56,394 nucleotides of DNA from CAZJRB01 sp964547995. GTDB lineage: Bacteria > Planctomycetota > Planctomycetia > Pirellulales > Thermoguttaceae. A model generated the notes under the pieces. It was given only the letters and a program-made list of their open reading frames with translations, did not search any database and had not been told where the DNA came from. Shown here one piece after another: positions 8,448-17,905 of this stretch; position 1 is the stretch's first letter, and every line of letters starts with the position of its first letter. The stretch covers positions 1 to 56,394 of the forward strand of contig CAZJRB010000037.1 in assembly GCA_964547995.1 (NCBI GenBank), written 5' to 3'. A program made the position numbers and the translations under genes.

Positions 8448-10451
8448 GTGTCGCAACTGGCGTATTTGGTCATTCGGGAAGGGTCGAAATGGAGCGATGT
8501 GTTCCGGTTGGTGCCGGGCCAGGCGATCACTGTCGGCCGCGCCCCGACTAATCAAGTTGTGCTTCAGGATGAGCGGTGCAGCCGTACCCACATCGAGATA
8601 TTCATGTCGGATGACCAGTGGGTGCTTCGCGATCTCGACAGCCGCAACGGCACGATGGTGGGGGAGCAATTGGTCAAGGGTGACTGGATGCTCAAGCCGA
8701 GCGACGTGATCCGGATCGGGCGGTCACAACTGGTGTTTGTGCATCGTTTGGCCGAGGCCTTCAGCGATTCCACCACGGCGGGTCGCCTGGAGGATAGCGA
8801 CCTGAAGGGCCAGTCGGTGGACGATTCGAGTGTGCTGGCGGCGTACGAACCGGCGACGATTACGCATCGCCGAGGCCAGACGCGGTTCTTGGAGCCGGGC
8901 GAGGAAGCGGGCATTTCGCGGATCGGTCGCGCGGCAACCAAGCTGTGCCGCCTGGCGTTCGAGCTGGCCAAGGCCTCCGACGCCGAGAGCGTGGCAGATC
9001 TTGCGCTGGGCGGGCTTGCCGAAGGGACCGTGGTTGACGCCGCCGCAGTGCTGATGTTACCCCGTGGTCTCGAAGGAAAACAGAATGCCGACGATCTGGA
9101 GATCGTTGCATCGATAAGCAAATCGAAGAAGCGGTACCAGCGGATCCCGAACCTTCTGGCCGATACCGTCATGCGTGAAGGGGAGGCAGTGCTCGCCCGA
9201 AACGTGAAGGGCGACAGCGCCTTGGCGAGCCGTGACAGCAAAGGCGAAATCCACACGAGCAGCGTGATCTGTGCCCCGATCCGACGCGGCACGAAGGTCT
9301 TCGGCTTGATACATCTCTATTCCACCGATGAGAACAAAGTGCCCGATCCCGACGATCTGGAGTTCACTCTGGCCGTGGCCGACACGGTGGCCGTGGCGAT
9401 GGTCAATCTGTATCGCCGCCAGGAGCTGGCCGACAACCTGTCTCAGGTTCGCACGGAAAACGTGCAACTTCGCGAGCGGCTCGGGGTGCAGAGCGAGATT
9501 GTCGGCAAGAGTCCGGCAATCAAAGAAATCACCGACCAGATCTACCTTGCTGCGGCCACGAACTCGACCGTGCTGATTCGTGGTGAGAGCGGCGTCGGCA
9601 AGGAACTGGTTGCCAGGGCGGTCCATTCCAACAGCGCGCGGCACGACAACGTGTTTGTGTGCCTCAACTGCGCCGCACTGGCCGAGACCTTGCTGGCGAG
9701 CGAACTGTTCGGCCACGAGAAAGGCGCCTTTACCGGCGCCACCGAACGGAAGATCGGCAAGTTCGAGGCCGCCCACAAGGGAACCTTGATGCTCGATGAG
9801 ATCGGGGAGATGAGCCCCAGCATTCAAGCGAAGTTTCTTCGTGTTCTGGAGGGTCATCCTTTCGAGCGGGTGGGCGGGAGCAAGCCGGTGACTGCCGACG
9901 TGCGGGTGATCGCCGCCACCAACCGCGACCTGGAGAAAGATGTCGCCGACGGCCGTTTTCGCCGCGATCTCTATTTCCGGCTCCGAGTACTGGAAATCGT
10001 CGTACCCACCTTGCGCAAGCGGCCGGAGGATGTTGAAGAACTGGCCAACCACTTTCGCGAAACGTATAATGCGGAAACCGGACGCAAGATTCGCGGGTTC
10101 ACCCTCGCTGCCAAGGAGCAACTGCTCAAATACCGGTGGCCCGGAAACGTTCGCGAGCTGAAAAACGTGATCGAACGCGCTGTCGTTCTCTGCCGTGGTG
10201 AGGAAATCGGATTGGACGACCTGCTATTGACCAATATCACTACCGTGGGCGATACCGAGGCACAAGTTGTGGTCGGAAACGACGAAGAAGACGAAGAATT
10301 CCTCCCTTCTTCGCTGGCCGAGCTGGAGCGAGAACACATCCGCTCCACGCTCGAGCATACGGGCTGGAACAAGAAACGCGCGGCCGGAATTCTCGGCATC
10401 GAACGCTCGACGCTCGACCGGAAAATCCGGCGCTACGAACTGGAACGATAG
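8448..10451 (+). CDS. FHA-GAF-sigma54 interaction domain transcriptional activator
   Basis: This is an NtrC-like enhancer-binding activator of about 667 residues with an unusual sensor arrangement. Order: FHA domain (about 5-100, with GRAPTNQVVL, SRTHIEI and DSRNGT motifs), GAF domain (about 165-315), AAA+ sigma54 domain with Walker A GESGVGKE from residue 379, GAFTGA loop at 426 and Walker B LMLDEI, then a Fis-type HTH at the C-terminus. Start GTG 8448 is chosen because AGGGG lies 7 bases upstream and the FHA domain begins at once; the GTG at 8346 would add an unrelated leader. The FHA domain predicts control by a phosphothreonine partner. No sigma54 target is identified. Confidence 0.9.
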   Translation: MSQLAYLVIREGSKWSDVFRLVPGQAITVGRAPTNQVVLQDERCSRTHIEIFMSDDQWVLRDLDSRNGTMVGEQLVKGDWMLKPSDVIRIGRSQLVFVHRLAEAFSDSTTAGRLEDSDLKGQSVDDSSVLAAYEPATITHRRGQTRFLEPGEEAGISRIGRAATKLCRLAFELAKASDAESVADLALGGLAEGTVVDAAAVLMLPRGLEGKQNADDLEIVASISKSKKRYQRIPNLLADTVMREGEAVLARNVKGDSALASRDSKGEIHTSSVICAPIRRGTKVFGLIHLYSTDENKVPDPDDLEFTLAVADTVAVAMVNLYRRQELADNLSQVRTENVQLRERLGVQSEIVGKSPAIKEITDQIYLAAATNSTVLIRGESGVGKELVARAVHSNSARHDNVFVCLNCAALAETLLASELFGHEKGAFTGATERKIGKFEAAHKGTLMLDEIGEMSPSIQAKFLRVLEGHPFERVGGSKPVTADVRVIAATNRDLEKDVADGRFRRDLYFRLRVLEIVVPTLRKRPEDVEELANHFRETYNAETGRKIRGFTLAAKEQLLKYRWPGNVRELKNVIERAVVLCRGEEIGLDDLLLTNITTVGDTEAQVVVGNDEEDEEFLPSSLAELEREHIRSTLEHTGWNKKRAAGILGIERSTLDRKIRRYELER

Positions 10452-10458
10452 TGCAGTC

Positions 10459-10941
10459 CTAGTGTTTGCTGGCAGGTTCTACTTTGGTCTTTTGTGCGGT
10501 GTCCTTTTTCGGAGCCTGGTTCTCCGTTAAGGAGCGGGTCTTGTTGGTCTCCTCGTTTGAGGTAATGCCTTCGTTGATGAACTTCTCCACCGCAGCGATG
10601 CTTTGTCCTCCGACCAGCTTGCGACGCCTCCAACCGTTGTTGGTTCTGCGGTACATGACCAGTTGCGGGATTGGGCCGCCGCCGGTCAGCTTCCGCGCCA
10701 ACGGACCGTTGCGGTCCGGGTTAACGATGGCAAACGCGACCCTCTTCAGCAAACCCCTTTTGCGCAATTGGGGAATGACTTGCCGTTTCATCGTCTGGCA
10801 CGGGGCACACCACTCGGCGCTGACCATTACGACCATGGGTTTGCCGGTCTCCGTGGTAACCCGGTGGGCCTCGGTGTACGTTTCCACGCCCGAAGAAATG
10901 AGAAAAGTGTGCAGAAGGGCTGCAAGTGCGACGCCGGACAT
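10459..10941 (-). CDS. Thioredoxin-fold protein with CAPC motif, exported
   Basis: This protein of about 160 residues has a thioredoxin-like core around VVMVSAEWCAPCQTMKRQV, the CxxC redox pair, and a GGGPIPQLVMY segment with the expected cis-proline before the last strands. A hydrophobic stretch at the N-terminus (SGVALAALLHTFLISSG) suggests export or anchoring. ATG 10941 has AAGGAG 8 bases upstream. The last 25 residues are a charged Thr/Lys-rich tail. It may act as an extracytoplasmic thiol oxidoreductase; no partner gene is adjacent. It converges on the FHA regulator with only 7 bases between stops. Confidence 0.8.
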   Translation of the reverse strand: MSGVALAALLHTFLISSGVETYTEAHRVTTETGKPMVVMVSAEWCAPCQTMKRQVIPQLRKRGLLKRVAFAIVNPDRNGPLARKLTGGGPIPQLVMYRRTNNGWRRRKLVGGQSIAAVEKFINEGITSNEETNKTRSLTENQAPKKDTAQKTKVEPASKH

Positions 10942-11332
10942 ACTAAGACTCCTTGTGTCTGAACACAGGTGCGGCAGGAAGCCGACCGGAGGGCACCGGA
11001 ACGTCCGTTTCCGGTTTCTATGGGTTCGCCAGCCCATCATGGGCTGGTTTCCCGGTGGGAAGTGTGTAGTGTATTGTGTGAATATGCATTGACAAGGGGG
11101 AGGCTACCGATTTTTCCTATTGGAGGGCGTAGGTGTTTTGGAACCCCCTGGTAATTCATGCGGCGCACTTTTGGGGGGCAGAAAAAAACAGCGAGTCATC
11201 GCCCGGCTTCCGTAACTTCACAAGCTTGTGCAGCTTCCGCAGTCGGCCGATTGAGTTTGGTGCAGGGGCGCTGATATAATCCCCGAATGGAGTGGTGTTT
11301 CCTTTTTTCAACAGAAACGACTGAGTAGTTGC
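10942..11332. other. Divergent gap with hairpin and promoter
   Basis: No gene is seen here. It contains an 8-bp-stem hairpin at 11029-11047 (CCAGCCCA with TGGGCTGG), GT-rich short repeats at about 11060-11085, and a promoter for the oxidoreductase at 11251-11280. Confidence 0.5.
11251..11280 (+). promoter_or_regulatory. Sigma70-type promoter for the oxidoreductase
   Basis: TTGAGT (11251-11256), an 18-base spacer and a consensus TATAAT (11275-11280) precede GTG 11333 by about 50 bases. It is one of the best -35/-10 pairs in the window. Confidence 0.5.
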
Positions 11333-12340
11333 GTGAATCTCCGCGTTGGACTGGTTGGCTTGGGCGATGTGTGGCATCAGCGGCACGCGCCCGCGTTGCG
11401 GGCCTTGGCCGACCGTTTTGAAGTCCGGGCGATTTGCGATCAGGTGGGACACCGCGCCGAACAGGCCGCCCGGCAGTTTTCGGCGGTTGCAGTGGACGGG
11501 TACCGGGCGCTGGCGGGTCGCGAAGACCTGGAGGCCGTGCTGATCCTTTCGCCGCAGTGGTTCGGCGCCTTGCCGATCCTGGCGGCTTGCGAGTCGGGCA
11601 AGGCCGTATACTGTGCGACCGGTCTGCAACTCGAACCGGACGAGGCGCAGCGAGTCAAACGTTGCGTGGAGGAGTCGGGTGTTACATTTGCGGCCGAGTT
11701 TCCCCGACGTTTGGCGCCGGCCGCTTTGCGATTGCAGGAACTGATCGCTACCAGCCTCGGTGTTCCGAGGCTGCTGTTTTGTCATCAGCGATTGGAGACC
11801 GAGAACGACAGCCTTCGCGCCTCTTCTTCTCGCCAAGGCTGTTTGTCCGGGGATTTCGTGGAACTGGTCGATTGGTGTTGTTACGTCGTCGATTGCGAGC
11901 CGAGTTCCGTAATCGGTCTGATGCACCAGTGCGATGACGGGTCGGGGAGGGAAGACTACCAGATGATGAGCCTCGACTTTTCCGAGCGCGGCAGTTTCGG
12001 AACCGGCCCGATTGCTCAGATCAGTTGTGGCCGTTACATTCCGGGAAAATGGGAAGAGGCGATCAGTTACCGTCCGCTGGCGGCGTTGCAGGTCTCGTGC
12101 CGGCGAGGTGTGGCGTTTGTTGATTTGCCTTCCACGCTGGTCTGGTTCGACGAGGCCGGCCGTCACCAGGAGTTGCTCGAAGCGGAACGTCCCGTCGGCG
12201 AACAGTTGCTCCGTCGCTTTCATCTTGCCGTAACGGGTTCGGTCGGCAGAACGCGAGATTTGGAAGACGCATATCGCGCGCTGTGGATTGTCCAGCAGGC
12301 GAGAGTGAGTCATCTCGAAGGGCGGCGGATCGAGCTTTAG
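11333..12340 (+). CDS. Gfo/Idh/MocA family oxidoreductase
   Basis: This NAD(P)-dependent sugar-type oxidoreductase has 335 residues. It opens with the Rossmann motif VGLVGLGDVW, shows a KAVYCATGLQLEPDEAQR segment at the position of the usual EKP motif, and has a C-terminal substrate domain. The replacement of EKP by an alternative sequence may mean altered or lost catalysis. GTG 11333 is the start, supported by the promoter 50 bases upstream. The substrate is unknown. It stands alone on the plus strand and converges on the NtrC-type regulator. Confidence 0.8.
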   Translation: MNLRVGLVGLGDVWHQRHAPALRALADRFEVRAICDQVGHRAEQAARQFSAVAVDGYRALAGREDLEAVLILSPQWFGALPILAACESGKAVYCATGLQLEPDEAQRVKRCVEESGVTFAAEFPRRLAPAALRLQELIATSLGVPRLLFCHQRLETENDSLRASSSRQGCLSGDFVELVDWCCYVVDCEPSSVIGLMHQCDDGSGREDYQMMSLDFSERGSFGTGPIAQISCGRYIPGKWEEAISYRPLAALQVSCRRGVAFVDLPSTLVWFDEAGRHQELLEAERPVGEQLLRRFHLAVTGSVGRTRDLEDAYRALWIVQQARVSHLEGRRIEL

Positions 12341-12357
12341 GATCGGCAGCCGGGGGC

Positions 12358-13728
12358 CTATGCCGATTTGTCGAGGGTTGCCGCCTGGTTCAGCTTGTTG
12401 TAGAGCGTTTTGAGGCTGATACCCAGTTCCTCGGCCGCCTTGGGCTTGTTGCCGTTGTGGCGATCGAGCGCGTCGTAGATTGCCTGCATCTCCAACTCGC
12501 GGAGCGTAACGGGGCCGGTGGGCTTCAGGGTCCTGATCGGGTGTTGCGGTCCGGAGAACTGCTGCGGCAGGTGTTCCAGCCGGATGGGCCCGTCGTTGCG
12601 GAGGATCATGGCGTGCTCGACCACGTTGGCCAGTTCGCGGACGTTGCCGGGCCAATCGTGTTTCGACAGGGCAGCCAGGGCTTCCTTGGTGAAGACTTCG
12701 TCGTCGGGCCCGGTGGCGAGGCCGAACCTTGTGGCCAGGTGCCGTCCCAGCAGTTCGATATCTTCGGTCCGCTCTCGTAGCGGCGGTATGCCGATCTCGA
12801 ACGTGTTGGTGCGGAACCACAGGTCTTCGCGGAATTCGCCGTCGGCCACCATTTGATCGAGGTGCCGGTTGGTTGCGCAAACGACGCGGACGTCGCAGGT
12901 GAACGACTCGTTATCGCCGACGCGCCGGATTTCGCCGCTTTCAAGGAACCGCAGCAGCTTCGCCTGCATTGCCTTGGGCAGTTCGCCGATTTCGTCGAGC
13001 AACAACGTGCCACCGTTAGCCACTTCGAACAGGCCGACGCGTTTTTCGTCGGCGCCGGTGAACGCGCCTTTGCGGTGGCCGAACAGTTCGCTTTCGATGA
13101 GGTTTTCGGGCAGGGCCCCGCAGTTGATCGGCACGAACGGCATCTCCGAGCGGAGGCTCTGGTCGTGCAGTGCCCGGGCGACCAGTTCCTTTCCGGTGCC
13201 GGTGTCGCCGCGGACCAAGACGGTTGAATCGGTCGGTGCGACCTTGGCGATGAGTTTGCGGACCCGCTTCATTCCCTTCGATTCGCCGATCAGATCGGGA
13301 GTTCCTTCGATCCGCTCGAGCCGTTGTTTGATCGCCCGGTACTTGTTGGTCATCTCTCGGCGTTCGGCAACGCGATTGAGGACGGTTTTCACCTCGACCA
13401 GCCTGCACGGTTTGGTGAGATAGTCGAAGGTCCCGTATCGCAATGCTTGGATGGCACTGTCGAGCGAGCCTTTGCCGGTAAGGACGATCGCCTCGGTGTC
13501 GGGCGAAAGCTCTTTGGCTTTGGCGATGACTTCAATTCCGTTGCATCCGGGCATGTCGAGGTCGACGAGAATGCAGTCGTAGGTATTGCGTTCGATGGCG
13601 GCCAGGGCGGTGGTTCCGTCGGGGCAGACGGTCACTTGGTGCCCCATGCGCGGCAACTCGACGCGCATGACTTCCTGGAGGGATTTTTCGTCGTCGGCAA
13701 AGAGGAGTTTCATTGGTTTATGCGGCAT
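12358..13728 (-). CDS. NtrC-family sigma54 response regulator
   Basis: This 456-residue regulator has a receiver domain (about 6-120, acidic pair DDE, likely phosphorylated D56 in VDLDMPG, conserved K in YLTKPC), an AAA+ sigma54 domain (Walker A GDTGTGKE, GAFTGA, Walker B LLLDEI, FREDLWFR) and a Fis-type HTH (AAEELGISLKTLYNKL). Its start either overlaps the upstream kinase by 11 bases (ATG 13728) or lies just after it (ATG 13713, MKLLFADDE). Either way the two genes are translationally coupled and form a two-component pair. It should activate sigma54 promoters when phosphorylated. Confidence 0.92.
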   Translation of the reverse strand: MPHKPMKLLFADDEKSLQEVMRVELPRMGHQVTVCPDGTTALAAIERNTYDCILVDLDMPGCNGIEVIAKAKELSPDTEAIVLTGKGSLDSAIQALRYGTFDYLTKPCRLVEVKTVLNRVAERREMTNKYRAIKQRLERIEGTPDLIGESKGMKRVRKLIAKVAPTDSTVLVRGDTGTGKELVARALHDQSLRSEMPFVPINCGALPENLIESELFGHRKGAFTGADEKRVGLFEVANGGTLLLDEIGELPKAMQAKLLRFLESGEIRRVGDNESFTCDVRVVCATNRHLDQMVADGEFREDLWFRTNTFEIGIPPLRERTEDIELLGRHLATRFGLATGPDDEVFTKEALAALSKHDWPGNVRELANVVEHAMILRNDGPIRLEHLPQQFSGPQHPIRTLKPTGPVTLRELEMQAIYDALDRHNGNKPKAAEELGISLKTLYNKLNQAATLDKSA

Positions 13729-15319
13729 GATACTGGTTCTTCGTTTCCTTGCTTGGTTCTGAAAGGGGCAGTCGCACCCGGAAGGTTGTTCCCTGTCCTT
13801 CTCCTTTGCTTTCTGCCTGGATTTCGCCACGGTGGTCGTCGACGATACGATGGCTGATCGACAGTCCGAGCCCGGTCCCCTGCCCTGTTCTGCGTCGGCT
13901 GTAGAAGGGCTCGAAGATGTGTTCGATCACGTCGGGGGTCATGCCGCAGCCGTCGTCGGTGAAGATCAACTCCGCGCTACCGGCCCGGGTTTGCAGCGTG
14001 ATGGTCACGGTCCCGCCGTCTTCCATGCTGTCCAGGGCATTGGTCAACAGGTTCAAGACAACCTGCTTGATTTCCGAGGCGTTGACCAGGGCGACAACGG
14101 GCCGGGCAGGTTTGAAAAGAATGTGCTTTCTCTGGTACTTGCCGAGGTGGCCGACCATATCGATGACGCTTTGAATCAGTTCACCCAGATCGGCGTCCCG
14201 GCGAGTTGACGGCCCGATTCGCGAAAAGTCGAGCAATCTCTCCGTGATTTTCTTGCAGCGGAATGCTTCGTCCTGGATCATCTGGAGGTAGTTGCTTGCG
14301 ACTTCGTAATCCTTGCTGTTGGTATCGAGAACGTCGGTGGCGCTCATCTGAAGCGACTCGGCGCACATGGCGATTGATGCCAGCGGGTTGTTGATTTCGT
14401 GGGCGACTCCGGCGGCGAGAGAACCGACGCTGGCAAGCCGCTCGCTGCGGACGACCTGGTTGGTGCGTTCGCAGACCTGACGATCGAGGTCATCGCGGAT
14501 GTCCTGGAATCGGCCCGTCATGCCGTTTAGGGCTTCGGCCAGTTCCGCCATTTCATCTTTCGTGTCGAGATGGATCCGGTAGTGAAATTTCCCGGCGGCT
14601 ACCTCGCGCGATCCGTCGATCAGGATGCGCAGCGGGCGAAAGATCCACTTGTAGAAGAGCTTGACGAACAACAAGAAGAGCAACGCGGCCGAAACGACGA
14701 TGATCCACGTGCCCACGATCAGCGTGCGGTATTGCCCGCGGACTTCGTGAGCGAAACCAGCCATCTTGGCGTGGAGATGACTGGGCAACTCGCCGGCCAG
14801 CCTTTGCAGCTCCTCGAGTTCGGTGTCGAGTCGGCCGGCTTTCAGGTAGTTGAAAATCCAGTCCTCGTCGTTGTTGGCCGCATGGACGCGTGCCATCGCG
14901 GTTTCGACCTCTTGCAGTGTCTCCAGTTCGCTCTGGTTGTCCGACATGCGCGAGTCGACCCGCACGGGATGCTCGACCTGATGGCGGTAGGTGCTGAGCG
15001 TATCGTCTACCTGATCGAGTTGGGTTTGAAATTGCTGGCGGACCAACTGCGCTCGCAGCGGCGCCTGGTTCGACTCCATGTTCGCAAAGGTTGCGGCCTG
15101 CAACCCCCGCAACTCACCCAGCGTAATCCGCAGGTCACCCACCTGCCGGCTCAATTTGGCCGCCACCGGCAACTCGACTACGCGCCAGCTAAGGCTCTTG
15201 GCCAGCGCCCGGTAGACGTAGCTGGTATAAAGGCTGGCGGAGGCAAGAGCCACCACCACCAGCACCAGCAGGCACAAACCGGCCAGAAGCTTGATCCAAA
15301 TCGGCTTTGACGAGAGCAC
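13718..15319 (-). CDS. Membrane sensor histidine kinase, NtrB/ZraS-like
   Basis: This 533-residue kinase has TM1 (about 9-30), a helical extracytoplasmic sensor rich in Gln and Glu (31-200), TM2 (about 200-222), a HAMP domain (225-285), the H-box AAGVAHEINNPLASI with phosphorylated H307, and an HATPase domain with N box NLLTNALDSM, G1 DDGCGM and G2 GTGLGLSI. GTG 15319 is preceded by GGGAGG at 7 bases. It is first in an operon with the NtrC-like regulator. No extracellular ligand fold is recognised, so the signal is unknown. Confidence 0.92.
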   Translation of the reverse strand: MLSSKPIWIKLLAGLCLLVLVVVALASASLYTSYVYRALAKSLSWRVVELPVAAKLSRQVGDLRITLGELRGLQAATFANMESNQAPLRAQLVRQQFQTQLDQVDDTLSTYRHQVEHPVRVDSRMSDNQSELETLQEVETAMARVHAANNDEDWIFNYLKAGRLDTELEELQRLAGELPSHLHAKMAGFAHEVRGQYRTLIVGTWIIVVSAALLFLLFVKLFYKWIFRPLRILIDGSREVAAGKFHYRIHLDTKDEMAELAEALNGMTGRFQDIRDDLDRQVCERTNQVVRSERLASVGSLAAGVAHEINNPLASIAMCAESLQMSATDVLDTNSKDYEVASNYLQMIQDEAFRCKKITERLLDFSRIGPSTRRDADLGELIQSVIDMVGHLGKYQRKHILFKPARPVVALVNASEIKQVVLNLLTNALDSMEDGGTVTITLQTRAGSAELIFTDDGCGMTPDVIEHIFEPFYSRRRTGQGTGLGLSISHRIVDDHRGEIQAESKGEGQGTTFRVRLPLSEPSKETKNQYHAA

Positions 15320-15511
15320 AAGCGACCTCCCTGTCGCGCGAGAGTCATCGACGTGTCAAGGGCGGAGACGCACCCCGACCGTTCTTCCTGAACCGAGGGG
15401 GCGGGAGTTTAGCATCAGTGGGCGTTCCAAGGCAAGAGGAGGAAGCGGGAGGGGGCATAATTTGGGGGCAATGTGGAAGTTGGGCAACAATAAAACCGTT
15501 CCCCCGTGCTG

Positions 15512-16807
15512 TCAAAGCTCGAGTACCCCTTTGTCGGCCTCCGCCTTGCGATTCTTCCTCAACTGGATCATCATGAAGCTGACTGCTCGGAAATACTCGG
15601 CGACAGCCTGGGAGTAATTACCGGCCTTGTGGGCAGAGCTGCCGCGGGCGGCGAAGGCCTTGAAGCGTGGCCAATCCACTGCCCAATTTCCCTCTTCCGC
15701 GGCGGTGCGAAGCTGCTCGACGATCTTGGAGGTCTTTTGAGCAAACGCGGCGTTGATTGGACACGTGGATGCCGTGTAAGGTCCCTTCCCCAACGGCCTG
15801 GTGCTATCGAGCCTGAATTTCGGTTCCGCCTCGCTATAGCGTTGCAGCACAACAAAGACCATGGTAACAAAGGCGGCAACGACACAGACCAGGGCGGGTA
15901 TCCTCGCACCCATGGCAAGCGAACCCAGTGCCCCCATCGCCGCCACGCCGAGCACGATCCAAAGGATCGGGTTGACCGGTTGGGTTTTCGGCGGGGTAGG
16001 CGGAGGCGGCGGCTCGTGGCTGCCCTGCTCGGCAATTTGCGGACCGGTTACATGTACGACGATGGCAGTGATGTTGTCAGGGCCCCCTCGCAAGTTCGCC
16101 AGGTCGATCAAAGCTCGAACCGCCTCACCCGGCGGAAGGCAGCGAACGATGGTTCCCATCTCCTCGTCGCTGACCTGGCCCGATAAACCATCGGTACACA
16201 GCAGGAAGGTATCCCCTTGTTCGACTGGAAACGGTCCCTCCAAATCGGTCTTGACTGCTGGGTTGGGCCCCAGGGATCGCGTAATGACGTTCTTGGGGAT
16301 GAAATCCGGGACGGAGTCTTTGGGGATCTGTCCGGCAGCGCGCATCTCCCAAACCAGGCTGTGGTCGAACGTGAGTTGTTCCATTCGCCCTTGCCGCAAG
16401 CGGTAGATGCGACTATCGCCCACATGTGCGACCAGGGCACCCTGCGGCAACAGTATCAGGGTGGTGGCCGTGGTCCCCATCCCTTTGAAGTCTTGAACCT
16501 GACCACGATTGTAGATCTGTTTGTTGGCGTCGGCGATTGCCGCGAGAAGGGCTTCCGGGGGCGATTTGTCGAGGAGCTTGCTGTAAGTAAGAGCCAAGGT
16601 GTCGGTGGCCAGCTTGCTGGCAAGTTCTCCGGCGGCATGCGCCCCCATTCCGTCGGCAACGCAGAACAGGTGTCCCCGTTGTTGCCAGAGTTGCTGGTTG
16701 CCGGCGAGAACGACGGTGAAGGCATCCTGGTTGTTCAGACGCCGCAAACCCACGTCGGTCAGTTCCGCGTGTTCCAGACAATGATCCCACTTGGCGGTTT
16801 GGTCCAT
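15512..16807 (-). CDS. PP2C-type serine/threonine phosphatase with membrane segments
   Basis: This is a metal-dependent PPM-family phosphatase. It shows NNQDAF, VADGMGAHAAG, GTTATTLIL, AHVGDSRIYRL, CTDGLSG and GGPDNITAI, which give the acidic metal ligands. After a proline-rich linker come two TM helices (about residues 287-330) and a 100-residue cytoplasmic tail with a possible helical repeat (AHKAGNYSQAVAEYFRAV). ATG 16807 is chosen over 16882 because a TATAAT box overlaps the latter. It probably reverses Ser/Thr kinase signalling; the FHA regulator 6 kb away is a possible partner, which is inference. It is transcribed alone. Confidence 0.9.
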   Translation of the reverse strand: MDQTAKWDHCLEHAELTDVGLRRLNNQDAFTVVLAGNQQLWQQRGHLFCVADGMGAHAAGELASKLATDTLALTYSKLLDKSPPEALLAAIADANKQIYNRGQVQDFKGMGTTATTLILLPQGALVAHVGDSRIYRLRQGRMEQLTFDHSLVWEMRAAGQIPKDSVPDFIPKNVITRSLGPNPAVKTDLEGPFPVEQGDTFLLCTDGLSGQVSDEEMGTIVRCLPPGEAVRALIDLANLRGGPDNITAIVVHVTGPQIAEQGSHEPPPPPTPPKTQPVNPILWIVLGVAAMGALGSLAMGARIPALVCVVAAFVTMVFVVLQRYSEAEPKFRLDSTRPLGKGPYTASTCPINAAFAQKTSKIVEQLRTAAEEGNWAVDWPRFKAFAARGSSAHKAGNYSQAVAEYFRAVSFMMIQLRKNRKAEADKGVLEL

Positions 16808-16881
16808 GGAAACGCAACGGTGCCTATCTTGAAGGGGGGAGACGAAATCACCTGCCCGAAGGACACAACCTAGCGTCAACA

Positions 16882-16887
16882 ATTATA
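16882..16887 (-). promoter_or_regulatory. -10 box TATAAT for the PP2C gene
   Basis: A consensus TATAAT reads on the minus strand 75 bases before ATG 16807. The -35 (about TGGCTA) is weak. Confidence 0.35.
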
Positions 16888-17112
16888 ACGTTGTCGTTGG
16901 GCTTTAGCCAGTCGCGGGCCTTGTGCTGCCCAGATTTGGTGGGTAGGCGGAAATCACTCCTACCATTTATGCATTCAGAATATGCTGTCACGGCCACGCA
17001 GTAGGGGGACACGGCCCCCCTTATGGTGTATCAGAGCACAATCCACTCGTTTGGCTTGCGGTTTCCAAACCCACTCCTCCAAAACTACGTTCTCTTGCCG
17101 AGTGCTCGGCGT

Positions 17113-17140
17113 TTGACGGATCGGGTGTTTTTCGGACAAT
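17113..17140 (+). promoter_or_regulatory. Candidate promoter for the PEGA lipoprotein
   Basis: TTGACG (17113-17118), a 16-base spacer and GACAAT (17135-17140) lie about 140 bases before ATG 17284. The -10 has 4 of 6 consensus bases. Confidence 0.3.
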
Positions 17141-17283
17141 TCGGGCTAGGATTTTTCCGCCCGGGGCACTATACTCCGGCCCCATTTGCCCCTCATGGCA
17201 TCTCTTCTCAGAAAACGCAACCCCACCCGCCACCGGCCATGTGCTCAGTTCGCACAGAGCCCGAAGCCGAGAAACCCATTTTC

Positions 17284-17892
17284 ATGCTAGCCACCTTCTC
17301 CGGTTGTCCACCGTCCGTCAGCAGATTCCGCTCGGCGCTGTTGTTCCTGGTCCTGGTTGCTTGTGTTTTCGCAGTTGGGTGCGTACAGCGCCGAATGATG
17401 ATCCGCAGCAATCCGCCGGGTGCGTTGGTCTATATCGACGATTACGAAATCGGGACGACTCCGATTGCAACGAATTTTACTTATTACGGTAAGCGGAAAA
17501 TCCGTTTGGTAAAGGACGGTTACGAGACACAAACGGTCCTGCAATCGGTGCCGCCTCCCTGGTACCAGATTCCGCCGCTGGACTTTGTGAGCGAGAACGT
17601 CGTGCCGTGGGAGATCCGCGACCAACGGGTGCTCAACTATCAATTGGCTCCCCAGATGGTCGTGCCCACCGAACAGTTGCTCGGCCGAGCGGAACAGATG
17701 CGACGGACTGCACAGGCGGCGGCGGGCGGTGTTGTGCCTGCTTCGCCTACTCCAGTTGCTCCCGGAACCCCAACGGAGATCGGCCCGGCGCCGATCGATC
17801 CGAATCTGATTCCGATTCCGCCCGATATCGAGGTGATTCCGGCTCCCCCGCCGATCGGCGGTCAGCCGGTACATCCGTTGCCGCGCGAGTAG
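17284..17892 (+). CDS. PEGA-domain lipoprotein
   Basis: This is a secreted lipoprotein of about 202 residues. ATG 17284 gives a signal ending in the lipobox AVGC; ATG 17239 is an alternative start. Right after the cysteine is a PEGA domain (MIRSNPPGALVYIDDYEIGTTP) followed by a GKRKIRLVKDGYET strand pair, a fold often found on envelope proteins. The C-terminal third is rich in Pro and has no domain I recognise. It converges on the MCE operon, with only 13 bases between stops. Peptidoglycan or surface display is a family-based guess. Confidence 0.8.
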   Translation: MLATFSGCPPSVSRFRSALLFLVLVACVFAVGCVQRRMMIRSNPPGALVYIDDYEIGTTPIATNFTYYGKRKIRLVKDGYETQTVLQSVPPPWYQIPPLDFVSENVVPWEIRDQRVLNYQLAPQMVVPTEQLLGRAEQMRRTAQAAAGGVVPASPTPVAPGTPTEIGPAPIDPNLIPIPPDIEVIPAPPPIGGQPVHPLPRE

Positions 17893-17905
17893 TCTCAACT
17901 CTCAA

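Larger units (their letters stand above)
16808..17283. other. Divergent gap between PP2C and PEGA lipoprotein
   Basis: No gene is supported; the open frame from 17023 is a read-through extension of the lipoprotein. The gap holds candidate promoters on both strands (16882-16887 minus and 17113-17140 plus). Confidence 0.45.

Noticed and set aside
11156..12880. 574-residue minus-strand frame
   Set aside because: It lies antisense over the Gfo/Idh oxidoreductase and the NtrC gene end, is Arg-rich, and shows no domain.
17023..17283. N-terminal extension of the PEGA lipoprotein
   Set aside because: It would bury the lipobox signal inside the protein, and a candidate promoter lies within it.
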